Assembly (NCBI GenBank): GCA_942491735.1
Contig: CALOCN010000014.1
Span: 1,488,001-1,552,000 of the forward strand
Direction: 5' to 3'
DNA from: CALOCN01 sp942491735
Lineage (GTDB): Bacteria > Eisenbacteria > RBG-16-71-46 > JABDJR01
Length of the DNA stretch: 64,000 bases
Shown here: in pieces, positions 8,555 to 17,768 of the stretch
Layout: every line of letters starts with the position of its first letter
How positions within the stretch are numbered: position 1 is the stretch's first letter
Position numbers and translations under genes: made by a program
Notes under the pieces: generated by a model
What the model saw: only the letters and a program-made list of their open reading frames with translations
The model's database searches: none
What the model was told of the DNA's origin: nothing

Positions 8555-9558
8555 GCCGGCATCCTCATCCGTACCGCGCGCATCCTCAGGATACGTTTGT
8601 GCACGGTGTGTCGCGCTCGCCAGGTCATGTGTACCTGCCGGGCTTCGGCATCCACGACCACCGTGTCCAGGGCCGGCTCGAGCGGCTGCCACCCCCCCTC
8701 GAAATGCATCTCGAAGTTGGGCCGTACTCCCGGAAGGGCGCACTGGAGGGGACCATCCGGTCGCACACCCAACGCGGTGACGTTCTCGTCTCCCTGCAGG
8801 TAGGGGGTGGCCTGGAGCACTCCCGGAGCGCCGCAGAAAGCCTGTTCGTCGAAATCCTCGGGCAGCAGCGGCATGCGGTCCGTTTCCCAGGCGGCGTCGT
8901 AGGTGCCCGCGTAGTCCCGGCGGGGAAGCCAGTGACGCATGACGAACCCGAACCCGACCGGCTCCGGGGTCTGTCCGGGGCGTTTGAGCCGTTGCTTGGG
9001 ATGTTCGAAGCTGGGGAGCCGCAGCCCGTTCACGAACCCGGAGCGTTTCTTGACGAAACCGGTTCCGAGAGGGTTGCGTTCCTCGGCCCCCTCGAAACCC
9101 TCCCCGTCGTCCTTGGGTTGGGCGCCTCCGAAGGCATGCTCCCAGCGCAGGGGAATGGATTCGAAGGGCTTGGGGCCGTGGGTCTTGGCCACACCCAGGC
9201 TCATGGACCAATAGCGCTCACCGAACACCCGCGCCCGTTGTGAGACCGAGCCGACCTCGAAGAGGACCTCGGACTCCTTGGCCCCGACCCTGGGGGCATA
9301 GGCTTGCCCGAGCAGGACGACGTCGGTGGCGGGCTTGAATGGGGCAAGATCCGATTCCAGCCGGACGCTCGAGGATTCCGGATCCTCGTAGTGCTGATCC
9401 CCGGCCACGATGGGGACCGGCTCCTCGTGCGGCACGCAGCGCTCCCCTTCGATACGCCAGGTTCCCTTGAGCACCGCGGTCATCACGTCGTAACCGTCCT
9501 TGTCGGGACCCAGGAGGAGTTGCCCCGGGAGACCGGTCTCGTTGATCAGCTCGAACAC
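8551..9558 (-). CDS. DUF2169 domain protein, T6SS accessory
   Basis: 335 residues. I choose the GTG at 9558 (first residues MFELINETGLPGQ), two bases after the stop of the upstream DUF6484 gene; a longer open frame upstream reads through that gene. The first 300 residues match the DUF2169 layout as I know it: a GYDVMTAVLKGTW strand near the start, DVVLLGQAYAP, RWEHAFGG, and LPEDFDEQAFCGAP near residue 210. DUF2169 proteins are thought to act as adaptors for loading effectors or tips on VgrG. In many genomes DUF2169 is fused to pentapeptide repeats; here the pentapeptide protein is separate (1-998). Confidence 0.8.
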   Translation of the reverse strand: MFELINETGLPGQLLLGPDKDGYDVMTAVLKGTWRIEGERCVPHEEPVPIVAGDQHYEDPESSSVRLESDLAPFKPATDVVLLGQAYAPRVGAKESEVLFEVGSVSQRARVFGERYWSMSLGVAKTHGPKPFESIPLRWEHAFGGAQPKDDGEGFEGAEERNPLGTGFVKKRSGFVNGLRLPSFEHPKQRLKRPGQTPEPVGFGFVMRHWLPRRDYAGTYDAAWETDRMPLLPEDFDEQAFCGAPGVLQATPYLQGDENVTALGVRPDGPLQCALPGVRPNFEMHFEGGWQPLEPALDTVVVDAEARQVHMTWRARHTVHKRILRMRAVRMRMPA

Positions 9559-9560
9559 GG

Positions 9561-10097
9561 CTAGTTGATACGCACCGCGGCGCCGCGAATCTTGTTCAGC
9601 CGCCGGGCCTCGTTGAGCAGGTTCTCCCCCTTGAGGAGGATCTTGCCGTCTTCGGTGAGCACGATGCTGGCCTTGCCGCATCGGAGTTCGAGGCGTTGTG
9701 CCGCCTCCACCACCACGGTCCGCCCGTCCACCTGGACGTGCCGGGGCGATTGGGATGCCGTGGGCTCCGTGTCGAGGTCCGGCCAGCCGACGATGATCGG
9801 CCTTGCCGGGTCTCCGCCTTCGAACACCAGCACCACCGGGCGTCCCACCGCGGTGACCAGCGCTCCCCCCGGCCATGGAGCCGCCACCGTTGCCGCGACC
9901 GGACCCGCGCCGGCGGGGAAGTCCACGTAGGCGCTCCCCGCGTCGTCGATCGCGGTCACCCGTCCCCGCTGCGCTCCAATCACCGGGTTGATCGGGGAGG
10001 GGGGATCCATCGGCCTGGAAGCAGGGGCTTCCCCGGTTTCGATCGTCACTTCCGCGTGGCGTTTCCCGTTGTCCATTCCGTCTCCTTCGCCGGTCAT
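9561..10097 (-). CDS. DUF6484 domain protein, T6SS accessory
   Basis: 178 residues from the ATG at 10097, which overlaps the upstream TGA (ATGA). It has an OB-like middle (GRVTAIDDAGSAYVDFPAG, about residues 45-75), RPIIVGWPD, and a C-terminal strand-rich end GKASIVLTEDGKILLKGE followed by RGAAVRIN. The end resembles the short beta-helical rungs of VgrG and DUF3540 proteins. I assign DUF6484 from memory of that ending and of its usual company (TIGR02270, DUF2169, KS-like). The function is unknown; binding to the spike complex is plausible. Confidence 0.65.
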   Translation of the reverse strand: MTGEGDGMDNGKRHAEVTIETGEAPASRPMDPPSPINPVIGAQRGRVTAIDDAGSAYVDFPAGAGPVAATVAAPWPGGALVTAVGRPVVLVFEGGDPARPIIVGWPDLDTEPTASQSPRHVQVDGRTVVVEAAQRLELRCGKASIVLTEDGKILLKGENLLNEARRLNKIRGAAVRIN

Positions 10098-11392
10098 CCG
10101 GCGGTGGCCAGGGTGGGCCATCCCTTGCTGGCACGCAGGGCCAGGGGCGCGGCGGCCTCGGCGCGTTCCATGAAGCTATCCAGATGCTGATCCTGGTCCC
10201 GACCCCATCCGCGGGTCTCGAACCAGGGAAGTCCGGGTAAACGGTAGAGGCACTCCAGCACCGCCGCCTCGCGATCGGGGAGCACGCCCTCCCGGACCTC
10301 GGTGAAGACCGGCGAGAACGTGAAGACCTCACCGGCGTGCAGGCGATTGCCGGTGCCCCAGCGTCGTCGGTGTTCGCTCCACCAGGTGCGTACGCCCTGC
10401 GGATCGGGGCGGGGCAGATCGTCGTCCTCGTCCAGGTCCAGATCCGCTTCCCCGGTGTCCGCCGGTTCTTCCGGCTCGGGCAGGGTGAGACCGTTTTCCT
10501 CGAGCCCGATTCCCAGGAGCCGCTCCAGCGATCGACCGGCGGGGCGGGCCGCGGCCGGTTTCTCCACCGCCTCCACCAGCGTGGTCAGGGTCTCGGGGTG
10601 TCCCAGTCGTCCCAGGGCAATGACCGCGTCCCGGGAGGTTCCCGGACGACGGGTCGCCTCCATGAGAACCGGGCCGGCCTCCTCGCCGCAGGCGCAGGCA
10701 ATCAGGGCGAGGGCCAGGCGAGCCTGCGGGGTGTCCTCCCCGGCAATGCGCTTGGCAACCGGGAAGGCATCGGGGACTCCCAGGGCAAAGCCGGCACGAA
10801 CCGCATCCAGTACGGGGGCGGCCTGCCGGAGAATCGTTCGCACCGGATCCCGCAGCGCGGGATCCCGCAGCCGGGTCGCCGCGGCGAGGCCGCAGGTGAT
10901 GCACAGCGGGTCTCCGGACTCCAGCGCCTCGAGCACCGGGCCGGTCGGGACCTGCTCGCCCCAGACGGTCAGTCCCTCCAGGGCAAGGGCCCGTAGACGC
11001 GGGGCGGCATGATCGCGCAGACGGGTGAGTCCCTCGTCGCAAACGGGACGCAACGCGAGGCGGAACGCGGCCCGCAAGGCCTCCCAGCGGGCGGGATCCT
11101 CGACGGCCCGCGCAAGGTGTTCAGGAAGGTCGGTCGGGGCGTGACCGAGGCCCACCCAGGCGGCGACGAACACCTCACCCGGGTCGTCGGTCTCCAGTCC
11201 CTTGCGTACAGGTTTCCAGGCCGCGTCCCCGGAGACCAGCAGGGCGTCGAGGTGGGCGAGGAGCCGCTCGTCCTGGAATCGGAGCGAGTCCATGTCCTCG
11301 CGCCTCGAGGTGAAGGCGAACTCGCGTTGCCGGTAGAGAAACGCCGCCTCGTCCGCGTGCTCCTCGATGATGTCTCTACGGAAGGGGAACAT
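10094..11392 (-). CDS. TIGR02270-like HEAT-repeat protein, first gene of leftward T6SS operon
   Basis: 432 residues from the ATG at 11392, preceded by GGGAGG at good spacing. The N-terminus (EEHADEAAFLYRQREFAF, then LRFQDERLLAHLDAL) and the repeated helical pairs around residues 120-290 fit the TIGR02270 family of HEAT-like proteins found beside type VI secretion genes in proteobacteria and myxobacteria. An acidic linker (about residues 300-325) precedes a conserved tail ending GWPTLATAG. It heads an eight-gene leftward cluster in which almost every junction overlaps, so it should lie closest to the promoter, in the 150-base gap shared with the divergent glycosyltransferase gene. Its molecular role is unknown. 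Confidence 0.7.
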   Translation of the reverse strand: MFPFRRDIIEEHADEAAFLYRQREFAFTSRREDMDSLRFQDERLLAHLDALLVSGDAAWKPVRKGLETDDPGEVFVAAWVGLGHAPTDLPEHLARAVEDPARWEALRAAFRLALRPVCDEGLTRLRDHAAPRLRALALEGLTVWGEQVPTGPVLEALESGDPLCITCGLAAATRLRDPALRDPVRTILRQAAPVLDAVRAGFALGVPDAFPVAKRIAGEDTPQARLALALIACACGEEAGPVLMEATRRPGTSRDAVIALGRLGHPETLTTLVEAVEKPAAARPAGRSLERLLGIGLEENGLTLPEPEEPADTGEADLDLDEDDDLPRPDPQGVRTWWSEHRRRWGTGNRLHAGEVFTFSPVFTEVREGVLPDREAAVLECLYRLPGLPWFETRGWGRDQDQHLDSFMERAEAAAPLALRASKGWPTLATAG

Positions 11393-11508
11393 GTGGGCAC
11401 GGACCTCCCGGAGTTTGCAGGGAAGCCCGCATTCTATCCCGGATGCGGGTGGATCGCTACCGACTCCGCCCGGGGGGCGCGGACGCGGCGACCCTGTCCC
11501 ACACTGCG

Positions 11509-11517
11509 TGGTACCCT
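11509..11517 (+). promoter_or_regulatory. Extended -10 promoter for glycosyltransferase gene
   Basis: TGGTACCCT: a TG dinucleotide, one base, then the hexamer TACCCT, 24 bases before the TTG start at 11542. It resembles the TGnTACACT element before several other genes here. No good -35 is visible. Confidence 0.45.
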
Positions 11518-11541
11518 TCCTGCCCACCCCGGAGTCTCCTC

Positions 11542-13779
11542 TTGAAGAAACGCAGCCGCTCCAAGCCGACAAGAACTCCCCGCCAGGGGACCACCGGGGC
11601 CAGGACCCTCGGGTGGCTTCGCCGGATCGATCCCCTGAACCTGATCGCCGGGGTGGCCGGGCTTCTCTGGCTGGGTGTGGCGGTCTTTGGGCGCCCCATC
11701 GGGGACTACGGGGTCGAGACCGACTTCTACGGCGACTTCATCAAGTACGCCCGGGAGTGGTTCTCCGGGGAGCCTTCGGTCATGAACGGGTTCCGGGGGC
11801 CGGTTTACTACCTGATCACCGGCTTCCTGGACTGGTCGTTCCTGGATGCCTTCACCGGGGCCAAGATCCTCTCCGCGGTCTCGGCGGCCGTGGTGGTGCG
11901 TCTGGCCGGGGGCCTCGTGCGCACGGTGGTGGGCCCCACCGCGGGGCTGATCGCCGCGCTCTTCTTCGCCGGCAACCCGGCGTTCATCCAGTACAGCTTC
12001 AGGGCCTGCACCGACCCGTTCTTCCTCGCCCTGTTCCTGGGCTGTCTTACCCTCCTGCTGGCGGAGGGGGACACACCCCGTCGGTGGGCCCTGGCCGGTC
12101 TCCTGGCCGGACTTGCCTGGCTTACCCGCTACAACGGTCTGGCCCTGGTCCCCGCCGCGGTGGTCATCGCGGCGGTTTCGGTCCGCCCCCTGCCGCGGGC
12201 AGCAACCCGTGCCGCCATCTTCCTTGGGGTGTGGCTGCTTGTCATGGCCCCCTGGGCGCTCTACCTGTGGAGTGAGACCGGGGATCCGCTGTGGAGCAAG
12301 TCGTTCCAGAATGTGGCCATCGAGGTCTTTGTCAGCAATCCCGCGTTCGCCCAGCAGGGCCAGTTCATGAGCGCGGTGGGATTCGAAACCCTGGGCGAGG
12401 TGGTGCGTACCGATCCGGGCCGGTTCCTGGTGGCCATGGGACGTAACAGCTACCGTCACGTGATCCAGGATGCGCAGCACCTGGTTGGGATTCCCTGGGC
12501 GGTTCTTGCCCTGTGCGGTTTTGCGGTCGGAGTGCGAACCTTCACCAGCCGCCGGGGGCTCGCCTTCCTCCTGGCCGGGGCGGCCACCTACGCAAGTTTG
12601 TTGCCCGTTTTCTACAGCTATCGGTTCATGCTGCCGCTGCTGCTCTGGTGGGCGGTGGGGCTCGGCGCGCTGGGGCAGTTCCTTCTGGCTCGCCTGCCGA
12701 GCCCGGGCCGGGCCTGGATCCCGGTCGCCGCGGCCATCCTGGCCATGGTGATCCCGGGAGTGATCGCCAACGTGAGGGAAGTCCGGGTCTCCCATGACCT
12801 CTTTCATGGCAAGGGCCCGCCGGTGGATGTCCTGGAACTCAGCCGCGACATGCGGACCAAGTATCGGTTCGACGCGACCACACCGGTAGCCGCGCGCAAG
12901 CCGCATATCGGCTACTACCTGGGTTGTCCGGTCGTTCCCATACCGACCGGACAGTTGTCGGAGATGCAGAAGCAGGGGATCAAGTACCTCCTGGTCTCGG
13001 GGGCCGAGGTGAACGCCTTCCGCAGCCTGACCGGGTTGTGGCGCGCGGCCGAGACCGGGGAGGCGCCTCCGCCGCTCCAGTACCTCGGGCACTCCGCGGT
13101 GGATGCGGGGGAAGGCCGGAAGCGGGTGGCCACCTTCTTCGGGGTCCGGGACTCCGAGCCCCATGCTCCGGCGCCGCGGGCGAAGCCGTCCCGCGAGGTG
13201 GAACGCATCGCCGGGTTGTCACGGATCGAGACGCTGCGCGTCCGGCTGGTTCGTTGGTACCTGGAGTGGGACCGGGATCAACCGGCGGAGGCACTTCTTT
13301 CCCGTCTGGGACCCGACGCCGAGGACAACCCCGAGGTGCTGATCGTGCGCGGCGACCTGGCGGTGAGACAACACGACCTGGCGGCGGCGGACGATTTCTA
13401 TGCCCAGGCGGCCGCGGCGGGCGTCCAGGATGAGTTCCTGCTCATGCGACGTCTCACCGTACGCTACCTGGCCGACGATCTGCCCGCGTTCCAGGCCGGG
13501 TGGGACCGGATCCTGGAGCAGGGGGACGCGGGGGAGAATCCGGACTGGGTGGCCTGGGGTGGGGAAGCCATTTCCCAGGGTTCGACCATCGCCGCGGTGG
13601 CGCCCTTTGCCGCCTGTCTGCTGCGGGCCGGCCGGCCGGTGTGCATGAAGCACCTGGGGCGCGCCCTCAACTACATCCAATGGACCGACAAGGGCAACGC
13701 GCTCCTCGAGGTGTACCGCAAGGCGCATCCCGATGATCCGGAACTGGTGCCGGTGGTCCAGACCAAGACCGGGCGGTAG
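11542..13779 (+). CDS. GT-C (PMT/ArnT-like) membrane glycosyltransferase with TPR tail
   Basis: 745 residues from a TTG at 11542, chosen because GGAG lies 7 bases upstream; longer starts run through the promoter. Residues about 30-470 hold roughly ten hydrophobic segments. An early loop, YGVETDFYGDFIKYARE, matches the acidic first periplasmic loop of GT-C enzymes such as ArnT and dolichyl-phosphate mannosyltransferases, which take sugars from polyprenyl phosphates. The C-terminal 180 residues are soluble and helical with TPR-like repeats (LLSRLGPDAEDNPEVLIVRGDLA). The family normally acts in the inner membrane with its active site facing the periplasm. Acceptor and sugar cannot be read from the sequence. 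It converges on lipA with only 6 bases between stops. Confidence 0.75.
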   Translation: MKKRSRSKPTRTPRQGTTGARTLGWLRRIDPLNLIAGVAGLLWLGVAVFGRPIGDYGVETDFYGDFIKYAREWFSGEPSVMNGFRGPVYYLITGFLDWSFLDAFTGAKILSAVSAAVVVRLAGGLVRTVVGPTAGLIAALFFAGNPAFIQYSFRACTDPFFLALFLGCLTLLLAEGDTPRRWALAGLLAGLAWLTRYNGLALVPAAVVIAAVSVRPLPRAATRAAIFLGVWLLVMAPWALYLWSETGDPLWSKSFQNVAIEVFVSNPAFAQQGQFMSAVGFETLGEVVRTDPGRFLVAMGRNSYRHVIQDAQHLVGIPWAVLALCGFAVGVRTFTSRRGLAFLLAGAATYASLLPVFYSYRFMLPLLLWWAVGLGALGQFLLARLPSPGRAWIPVAAAILAMVIPGVIANVREVRVSHDLFHGKGPPVDVLELSRDMRTKYRFDATTPVAARKPHIGYYLGCPVVPIPTGQLSEMQKQGIKYLLVSGAEVNAFRSLTGLWRAAETGEAPPPLQYLGHSAVDAGEGRKRVATFFGVRDSEPHAPAPRAKPSREVERIAGLSRIETLRVRLVRWYLEWDRDQPAEALLSRLGPDAEDNPEVLIVRGDLAVRQHDLAAADDFYAQAAAAGVQDEFLLMRRLTVRYLADDLPAFQAGWDRILEQGDAGENPDWVAWGGEAISQGSTIAAVAPFAACLLRAGRPVCMKHLGRALNYIQWTDKGNALLEVYRKAHPDDPELVPVVQTKTGR

Positions 13780-13785
13780 AGCGGG

Positions 13786-14685
13786 CTACTTCGCCCCCAG
13801 CAGCTTCTCCATCACCTCGGCGCCCCGCCCCGCGTGATAGGACGACCGCACCAGGGCCCCGGACTCCACGTAGCGGAACCCCCGCGCCATGGCCTCGTCG
13901 TAGAGCACCTTGAACTCGTCCGGCTCGTAGTACTTCATGACCGGCAGGTGCTTTTTGGTGGGCTGCAGGTACTGCCCCACCGTGAAGATGTCGACATCGG
14001 CGGCGCACAGATCGTCCATGAGCGAGAGCAACTCGTCATGGGTCTCGCCCAGCCCCACCATGATGCCGGACTTGGTGGCCTTGGTGCGGTCCCCCCGCGC
14101 CGCGGCGGATCGTTTGAGCAGCTCCAGGGTCCGGTCGTAGATCGCGTAGGGCCGCACCCGTTTGTAGAGCCGCGGCACGCACTCCGTGTTGTGGGCCAGC
14201 ACGTCCGGCTTCGCGTCGAGCAGGGTTTCCAGCGCGTCCCAGTTTCCCTGGAGATCGGAGATCAGGACCTCGACCCGGCAGGCCGGGTTCAGTTCCCGGA
14301 TGAGACGGATGGTCTCGGCGAAATGTCCGGCTCCCTCGTCCGGGATGTCGTCCCGGTTGACCTGGGTGATCACGGCGTGGCGCAGATCCAGCTTCTGCAC
14401 CGCCTCGGCCACATGGCGCGGTTCCTCGGGATCCAGGAAGCCGGGCTGTCCCTTCTCCACGTTGCAGAACATGCAGCGCCGGGTGCAGATGTCTCCCATG
14501 ACCATGAAGGTCGCGGTCTTCTCTTCCCCCCAGCACTCGTAGATGTTGGGGCAGCGGGCCTCCTCGCACACCGTGTTGAGGTTGAGATCGGCGACGAGAC
14601 GCTTGATCTCGCGGAACTCCTCGGTGTGGTTGAGCCGGATCTTGATCCACTCGGGGCGTTTCAGCAGCGGTTTGCGCGAGCTCAT
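13786..14685 (-). CDS. lipA: Lipoyl synthase
   Basis: Radical SAM enzyme that inserts two sulfurs into protein-bound octanoate to make lipoate. The family's auxiliary cluster Cys triad is present (Cys40, 45, 51 in CEEARCPNIYEC), as is the radical SAM triad (Cys67, 71, 74 in CTRRCMFC). 299 residues is normal length. The usual SVDRDDLPDGGA segment reads QVNRDDIPDEGAG here, a mild variant. The ATG overlaps the stop of lipB (ATGA). It is the last gene of the leftward lpd-E1-E2-lipB-lipA operon, so lipoate assembly is co-expressed with the lipoylated enzyme. Confidence 0.97.
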   Translation of the reverse strand: MSSRKPLLKRPEWIKIRLNHTEEFREIKRLVADLNLNTVCEEARCPNIYECWGEEKTATFMVMGDICTRRCMFCNVEKGQPGFLDPEEPRHVAEAVQKLDLRHAVITQVNRDDIPDEGAGHFAETIRLIRELNPACRVEVLISDLQGNWDALETLLDAKPDVLAHNTECVPRLYKRVRPYAIYDRTLELLKRSAAARGDRTKATKSGIMVGLGETHDELLSLMDDLCAADVDIFTVGQYLQPTKKHLPVMKYYEPDEFKVLYDEAMARGFRYVESGALVRSSYHAGRGAEVMEKLLGAK

Positions 14686-15341
14686 GCGATGCCTTTCCGA
14701 AGATCCCGTCCAAACAGGGTCGCGAAGTGGGGAGCAAACCGCTCCGCCACCTCGGGCAGGGTGGGCGGCCGGTCCATGAGACGTTCCAGGCTGGTCACGC
14801 CATGGTCACGGATGCCGCAGGGAATGATGGTGTCGAAGTGATTCAGGTTGGGCGCGATGTTCAGGGCAAAGCCGTGGCTGGTCACCCAGCGGGACACCCG
14901 GACCCCGATCGCCGCGACCTTCTCGTCTCCCACCCAGACCCCGGTCAGGCCCTGGATGCGCCCGGCGGTGATGTCGTACTCGGCCAGGGTGCGGATGATC
15001 GCCTCCTCCAGACCGCGCACGTACTTGCCCACGTCCTTGCGATCCGGAGCCAGGTTCACGATGGGGTAGCCGACCAGCTGTCCCGGCCCGTGATAGGTCA
15101 CGTCGCCCCCCCGTCCGCACTCGAACACCGCGATGCCCTGGTCCTCCAGTTCGGTCGGCGTGGCCACGATGTTCTTGTCGGTGGCGTTGCGTCCCAGGGT
15201 GAGGACCGGATCGTGCTCCAGCAGGTAGAGCGTGTCCGGGGCGGAACCCGCCTTGACCGCGGCCACCCGCGCCTCCTGGAGGGCGAGGCCGCGTTCGTAG
15301 GGAACCCGGCCCAGGTAGTCGGTCTCGAGAGCGCGTGTCAT
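14682..15341 (-). CDS. lipB: Octanoyl-[ACP]:protein octanoyltransferase
   Basis: Transfers octanoate from acyl carrier protein to the lipoyl domain of E2, the step before LipA. 219 residues from the ATG at 15341; the longer upstream frame reads into the E2 gene and is not credible. The RGGDVTYHGPGQLVGYPI signature, the catalytic Lys141 (GVWVGDEKVAAIGV) and Cys175 (PCGIRDHGVTSL) are all present. It starts about 50 bases after the E2 stop and overlaps lipA by 4 bases. Confidence 0.96.
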   Translation of the reverse strand: MTRALETDYLGRVPYERGLALQEARVAAVKAGSAPDTLYLLEHDPVLTLGRNATDKNIVATPTELEDQGIAVFECGRGGDVTYHGPGQLVGYPIVNLAPDRKDVGKYVRGLEEAIIRTLAEYDITAGRIQGLTGVWVGDEKVAAIGVRVSRWVTSHGFALNIAPNLNHFDTIIPCGIRDHGVTSLERLMDRPPTLPEVAERFAPHFATLFGRDLRKGIA

Positions 15342-15391
15342 CGAAGGATCATACGCTTCGAGCTGGGGGGATTCGCCGGTGGTTCGCACCG

Positions 15392-16765
15392 CTACTGGAT
15401 GTTCCCGGCTTCGATGAACCGCTTCACGTGGGCCATGAACAGCTCGGCCATGGCCCCGTCCACCAGCCGATGGTCGTAGGACATGGAGATGTAGGCCTTG
15501 TGCCGGATGGCGATGGCGTCGTTGACCACGCACACCCGCTTCTCGATCGCCCCGATCCCCATGATCGCGACCTGGGGCTGGTTGATGATGGGGGTCCCCA
15601 TGAGACCACCGTAGCCACCCGGGTTGGTGATGCTGAAGGTGCCGCGCTGAACGTCCTCCGGGAGCAGCTTCTTGGTCCGGGCCCGCTCGGCCAGATCGTG
15701 GATCCCTCGGGCCACCCCGGTCAGGTTGAGATCGTCCGCGTGTTTGAGCACCGGCACGATCAAGCCCTTGCCGTCGCCCAGGGCCACCGCGATGCCCACG
15801 TTGATGTCCTTCTTGAACACGATCTGGTCGCCCATGATCGACGCGTTCAGGTAGGGAAAGTTCTGGAGCCCGTCCACCACGCCCCGCACGATGAACGGCA
15901 GGAAGGTGAGCTTGATGCCCTTTTCGGCGTAGGCGGGCTTGAGCGACTTGCGCTGCTTGGCCACCTCCTCGAAGTCCACCTCGAAGAAGGAGGTGACGTG
16001 GGCCGCGACGCTGTTGGAGTAGACCATGTGCTCGGCGATCTTCTGGCGCATCACGCTCATGGGCTCGACGGCGACCGGCTCGCCCTCGGCGAAGGCCGGA
16101 ATGGCGAGGTCCGGGAGGTAGAGCGGGGCATGCGTGGCGCCGGCCGGGACCGCCATGGGTGCGGGCGGTGCAGCATGGCTCGGCGCCGCGCCGCTTTCGA
16201 TGTAGCCCAGGATGTCCTTCTTGGTCACCCGCCCCGAGATCCCGGTGCCGGCGACCTGCCCGATGTCGATGCCCTTCTCCGCGGCGATGCGGCGCACCAC
16301 CGGCGAGGAGCGCACCTTGCGCAGCTCCTCGGCCGAGTACCGATTGAAGGGCTTCTCGAGGGTGGCGGTGCCGCCATTGGACGGTGGCGCGGGGGCCGCC
16401 TGGGGCGCGGTGGGTGCGGGGGCCGGCGCGGCGGCCGTGGCAGGAGCCGGCGCGGGTCCCGACGCGGCCGGGGCGGGTTCCGCCGCCGGGGCCGGGGCTT
16501 CACTGACCGAGGAACCCGCGGACTCGCCCGCGGCGCCGATCAGACCGACCACCGTGTTCACTTCCACCGTGGCGCCTTCGCCGTGCTTGATCTCGAGCAG
16601 GGTGCCGTTGGTGGGGGAGGGGATCTCGGCATCCACCTTGTCGGTGGAGATCTCGAAGAGGGGCTCGTCCCGCTCCACCGTGTCGCCGACCTTCTTGAGC
16701 CACTTGGTGATGGTGCCCTCGGCGAGGGACTCGCCCATCTGGGGCATGATGATGTCGTGAGCCAT
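15392..16765 (-). CDS. 2-oxoacid dehydrogenase E2 (dihydrolipoyl acyltransferase)
   Basis: 457 residues. A single N-terminal lipoyl domain carries the modified lysine in STDKVDAE (Lys43). An Ala/Pro linker (about 85-140) leads to the peripheral subunit-binding domain (SPVVRRIAAEKGIDIGQVAG, about 160-195) and the catalytic acyltransferase domain, ending with the DHRLVDG active-site motif. The start is the ATG at 16765. It forms the core of the complex with the E1 and E3 subunits encoded upstream. The E1 type suggests pyruvate or branched-chain 2-oxoacids as substrate, and the sequence does not let me choose. Confidence 0.93.
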   Translation of the reverse strand: MAHDIIMPQMGESLAEGTITKWLKKVGDTVERDEPLFEISTDKVDAEIPSPTNGTLLEIKHGEGATVEVNTVVGLIGAAGESAGSSVSEAPAPAAEPAPAASGPAPAPATAAAPAPAPTAPQAAPAPPSNGGTATLEKPFNRYSAEELRKVRSSPVVRRIAAEKGIDIGQVAGTGISGRVTKKDILGYIESGAAPSHAAPPAPMAVPAGATHAPLYLPDLAIPAFAEGEPVAVEPMSVMRQKIAEHMVYSNSVAAHVTSFFEVDFEEVAKQRKSLKPAYAEKGIKLTFLPFIVRGVVDGLQNFPYLNASIMGDQIVFKKDINVGIAVALGDGKGLIVPVLKHADDLNLTGVARGIHDLAERARTKKLLPEDVQRGTFSITNPGGYGGLMGTPIINQPQVAIMGIGAIEKRVCVVNDAIAIRHKAYISMSYDHRLVDGAMAELFMAHVKRFIEAGNIQ

Positions 16766-16775
16766 GTCCGTTCTC

Positions 16776-17768
16776 CTAGTACGCCGCGAGCTTGCGCGCC
16801 GCGTTGGCGATGATGTCCGGGTTGGGAAGAATGAAGTCCTCGAGAGGCGGGCTGTACGGGATGGGCACGTCGAGGGTGGCCACCCGGAGAATGGGAGCGT
16901 CCAGGTACTCGAACGCCTTCTCGGTGATCCGTGCGGCAAACTCCGCGCCCACCCCGCCGGTGAGAGTAGCCTCGTGCACGATCATGGCCTTGGAGGTCTT
17001 GCGCACCGATTCCAGGATGAGTTCCTCGTCGAAGGGAAGGATGGATCGCAGGTCGATGACCTCGACCGAGATCCCTTCCCCGGCCACCGTGCGCGCCGCG
17101 CTCAGGGACGGGTGCATGGACCCTCCGTAGGTGATGAGGGTCAGGTCCGTGCCTTCGCGCCGCACAATGCCCTTGCCCAACGGCACCAGGACCTCCTCGT
17201 CCACCGGGAGGACTTCCTTGACCCGGCGGTAGAGGAACTTGTGCTCCAGGTAGATCACCGGGTCGTCGTCCCGCACCGCCGCCTTGAACAGTCCCTTGGC
17301 ATCGTACGCCGTCGAGGGCGCCACGATCTTGAGCCCCGGCGTGTTGAAGAAGAACGACTCGGGGTTCTGACTGTGGAACGGGCCCCCCCGCACGCCGCTC
17401 CCGCTGGGGCCGCGCAGAACGAGGGGGAGCGACTGGCCGCTGCGGTAGCGCTGGGGCGCGGCGTAGTTGGTGATGATGTCGAACGCGCACGAGATGAAGT
17501 CGATGAACTGGTACTCGATGATGGGGCGAAATCCCATGAGGGCCGCCCCGCAAGCCGCGCCGGTGAACCCGGTCTCGGAGATCGGCGTGTCCAGGACCCG
17601 GTTCTCGCCGAATTCGTCGCGCAGGCCGGTGGTGACCCCGAACGCGCCCCCGTAGGTCGCCACGTCCTCCCCGATGAGGAGCACGCTGGGGTCCCGCCGC
17701 ATCTCCTCGAAGTGCGCCTCGCGCAGGGCTTCGAGATAGGTGGTTTCGGGGGCGGTGGTGGTGCTCAT
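16776..17768 (-). CDS. 2-oxoacid dehydrogenase E1 component, beta subunit
   Basis: 330 residues, the usual length for PdhB/BkdA2-type subunits. LIGEDVATYGGAFGVTTGL near the N-terminus, the DTPISETGFTGAACGAA segment, and DLRSILPFDEE in the C-terminal half are family hallmarks. It pairs with the alpha subunit encoded just upstream (ATGA overlap) to form the thiamine-diphosphate-dependent E1 heterotetramer that decarboxylates the 2-oxoacid and acylates the lipoyl arm of E2, whose gene follows 10 bases downstream. Confidence 0.95.
   Translation of the reverse strand: MSTTTAPETTYLEALREAHFEEMRRDPSVLLIGEDVATYGGAFGVTTGLRDEFGENRVLDTPISETGFTGAACGAALMGFRPIIEYQFIDFISCAFDIITNYAAPQRYRSGQSLPLVLRGPSGSGVRGGPFHSQNPESFFFNTPGLKIVAPSTAYDAKGLFKAAVRDDDPVIYLEHKFLYRRVKEVLPVDEEVLVPLGKGIVRREGTDLTLITYGGSMHPSLSAARTVAGEGISVEVIDLRSILPFDEELILESVRKTSKAMIVHEATLTGGVGAEFAARITEKAFEYLDAPILRVATLDVPIPYSPPLEDFILPNPDIIANAARKLAAY

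Noticed and set aside
7478..9211. A 577-codon frame extending the ketosynthase-like gene upstream
   Set aside because: The extra 219 residues lie within the DUF2169 gene in another frame; the ATG at 8554 with ATGA overlap starts the recognisable protein.
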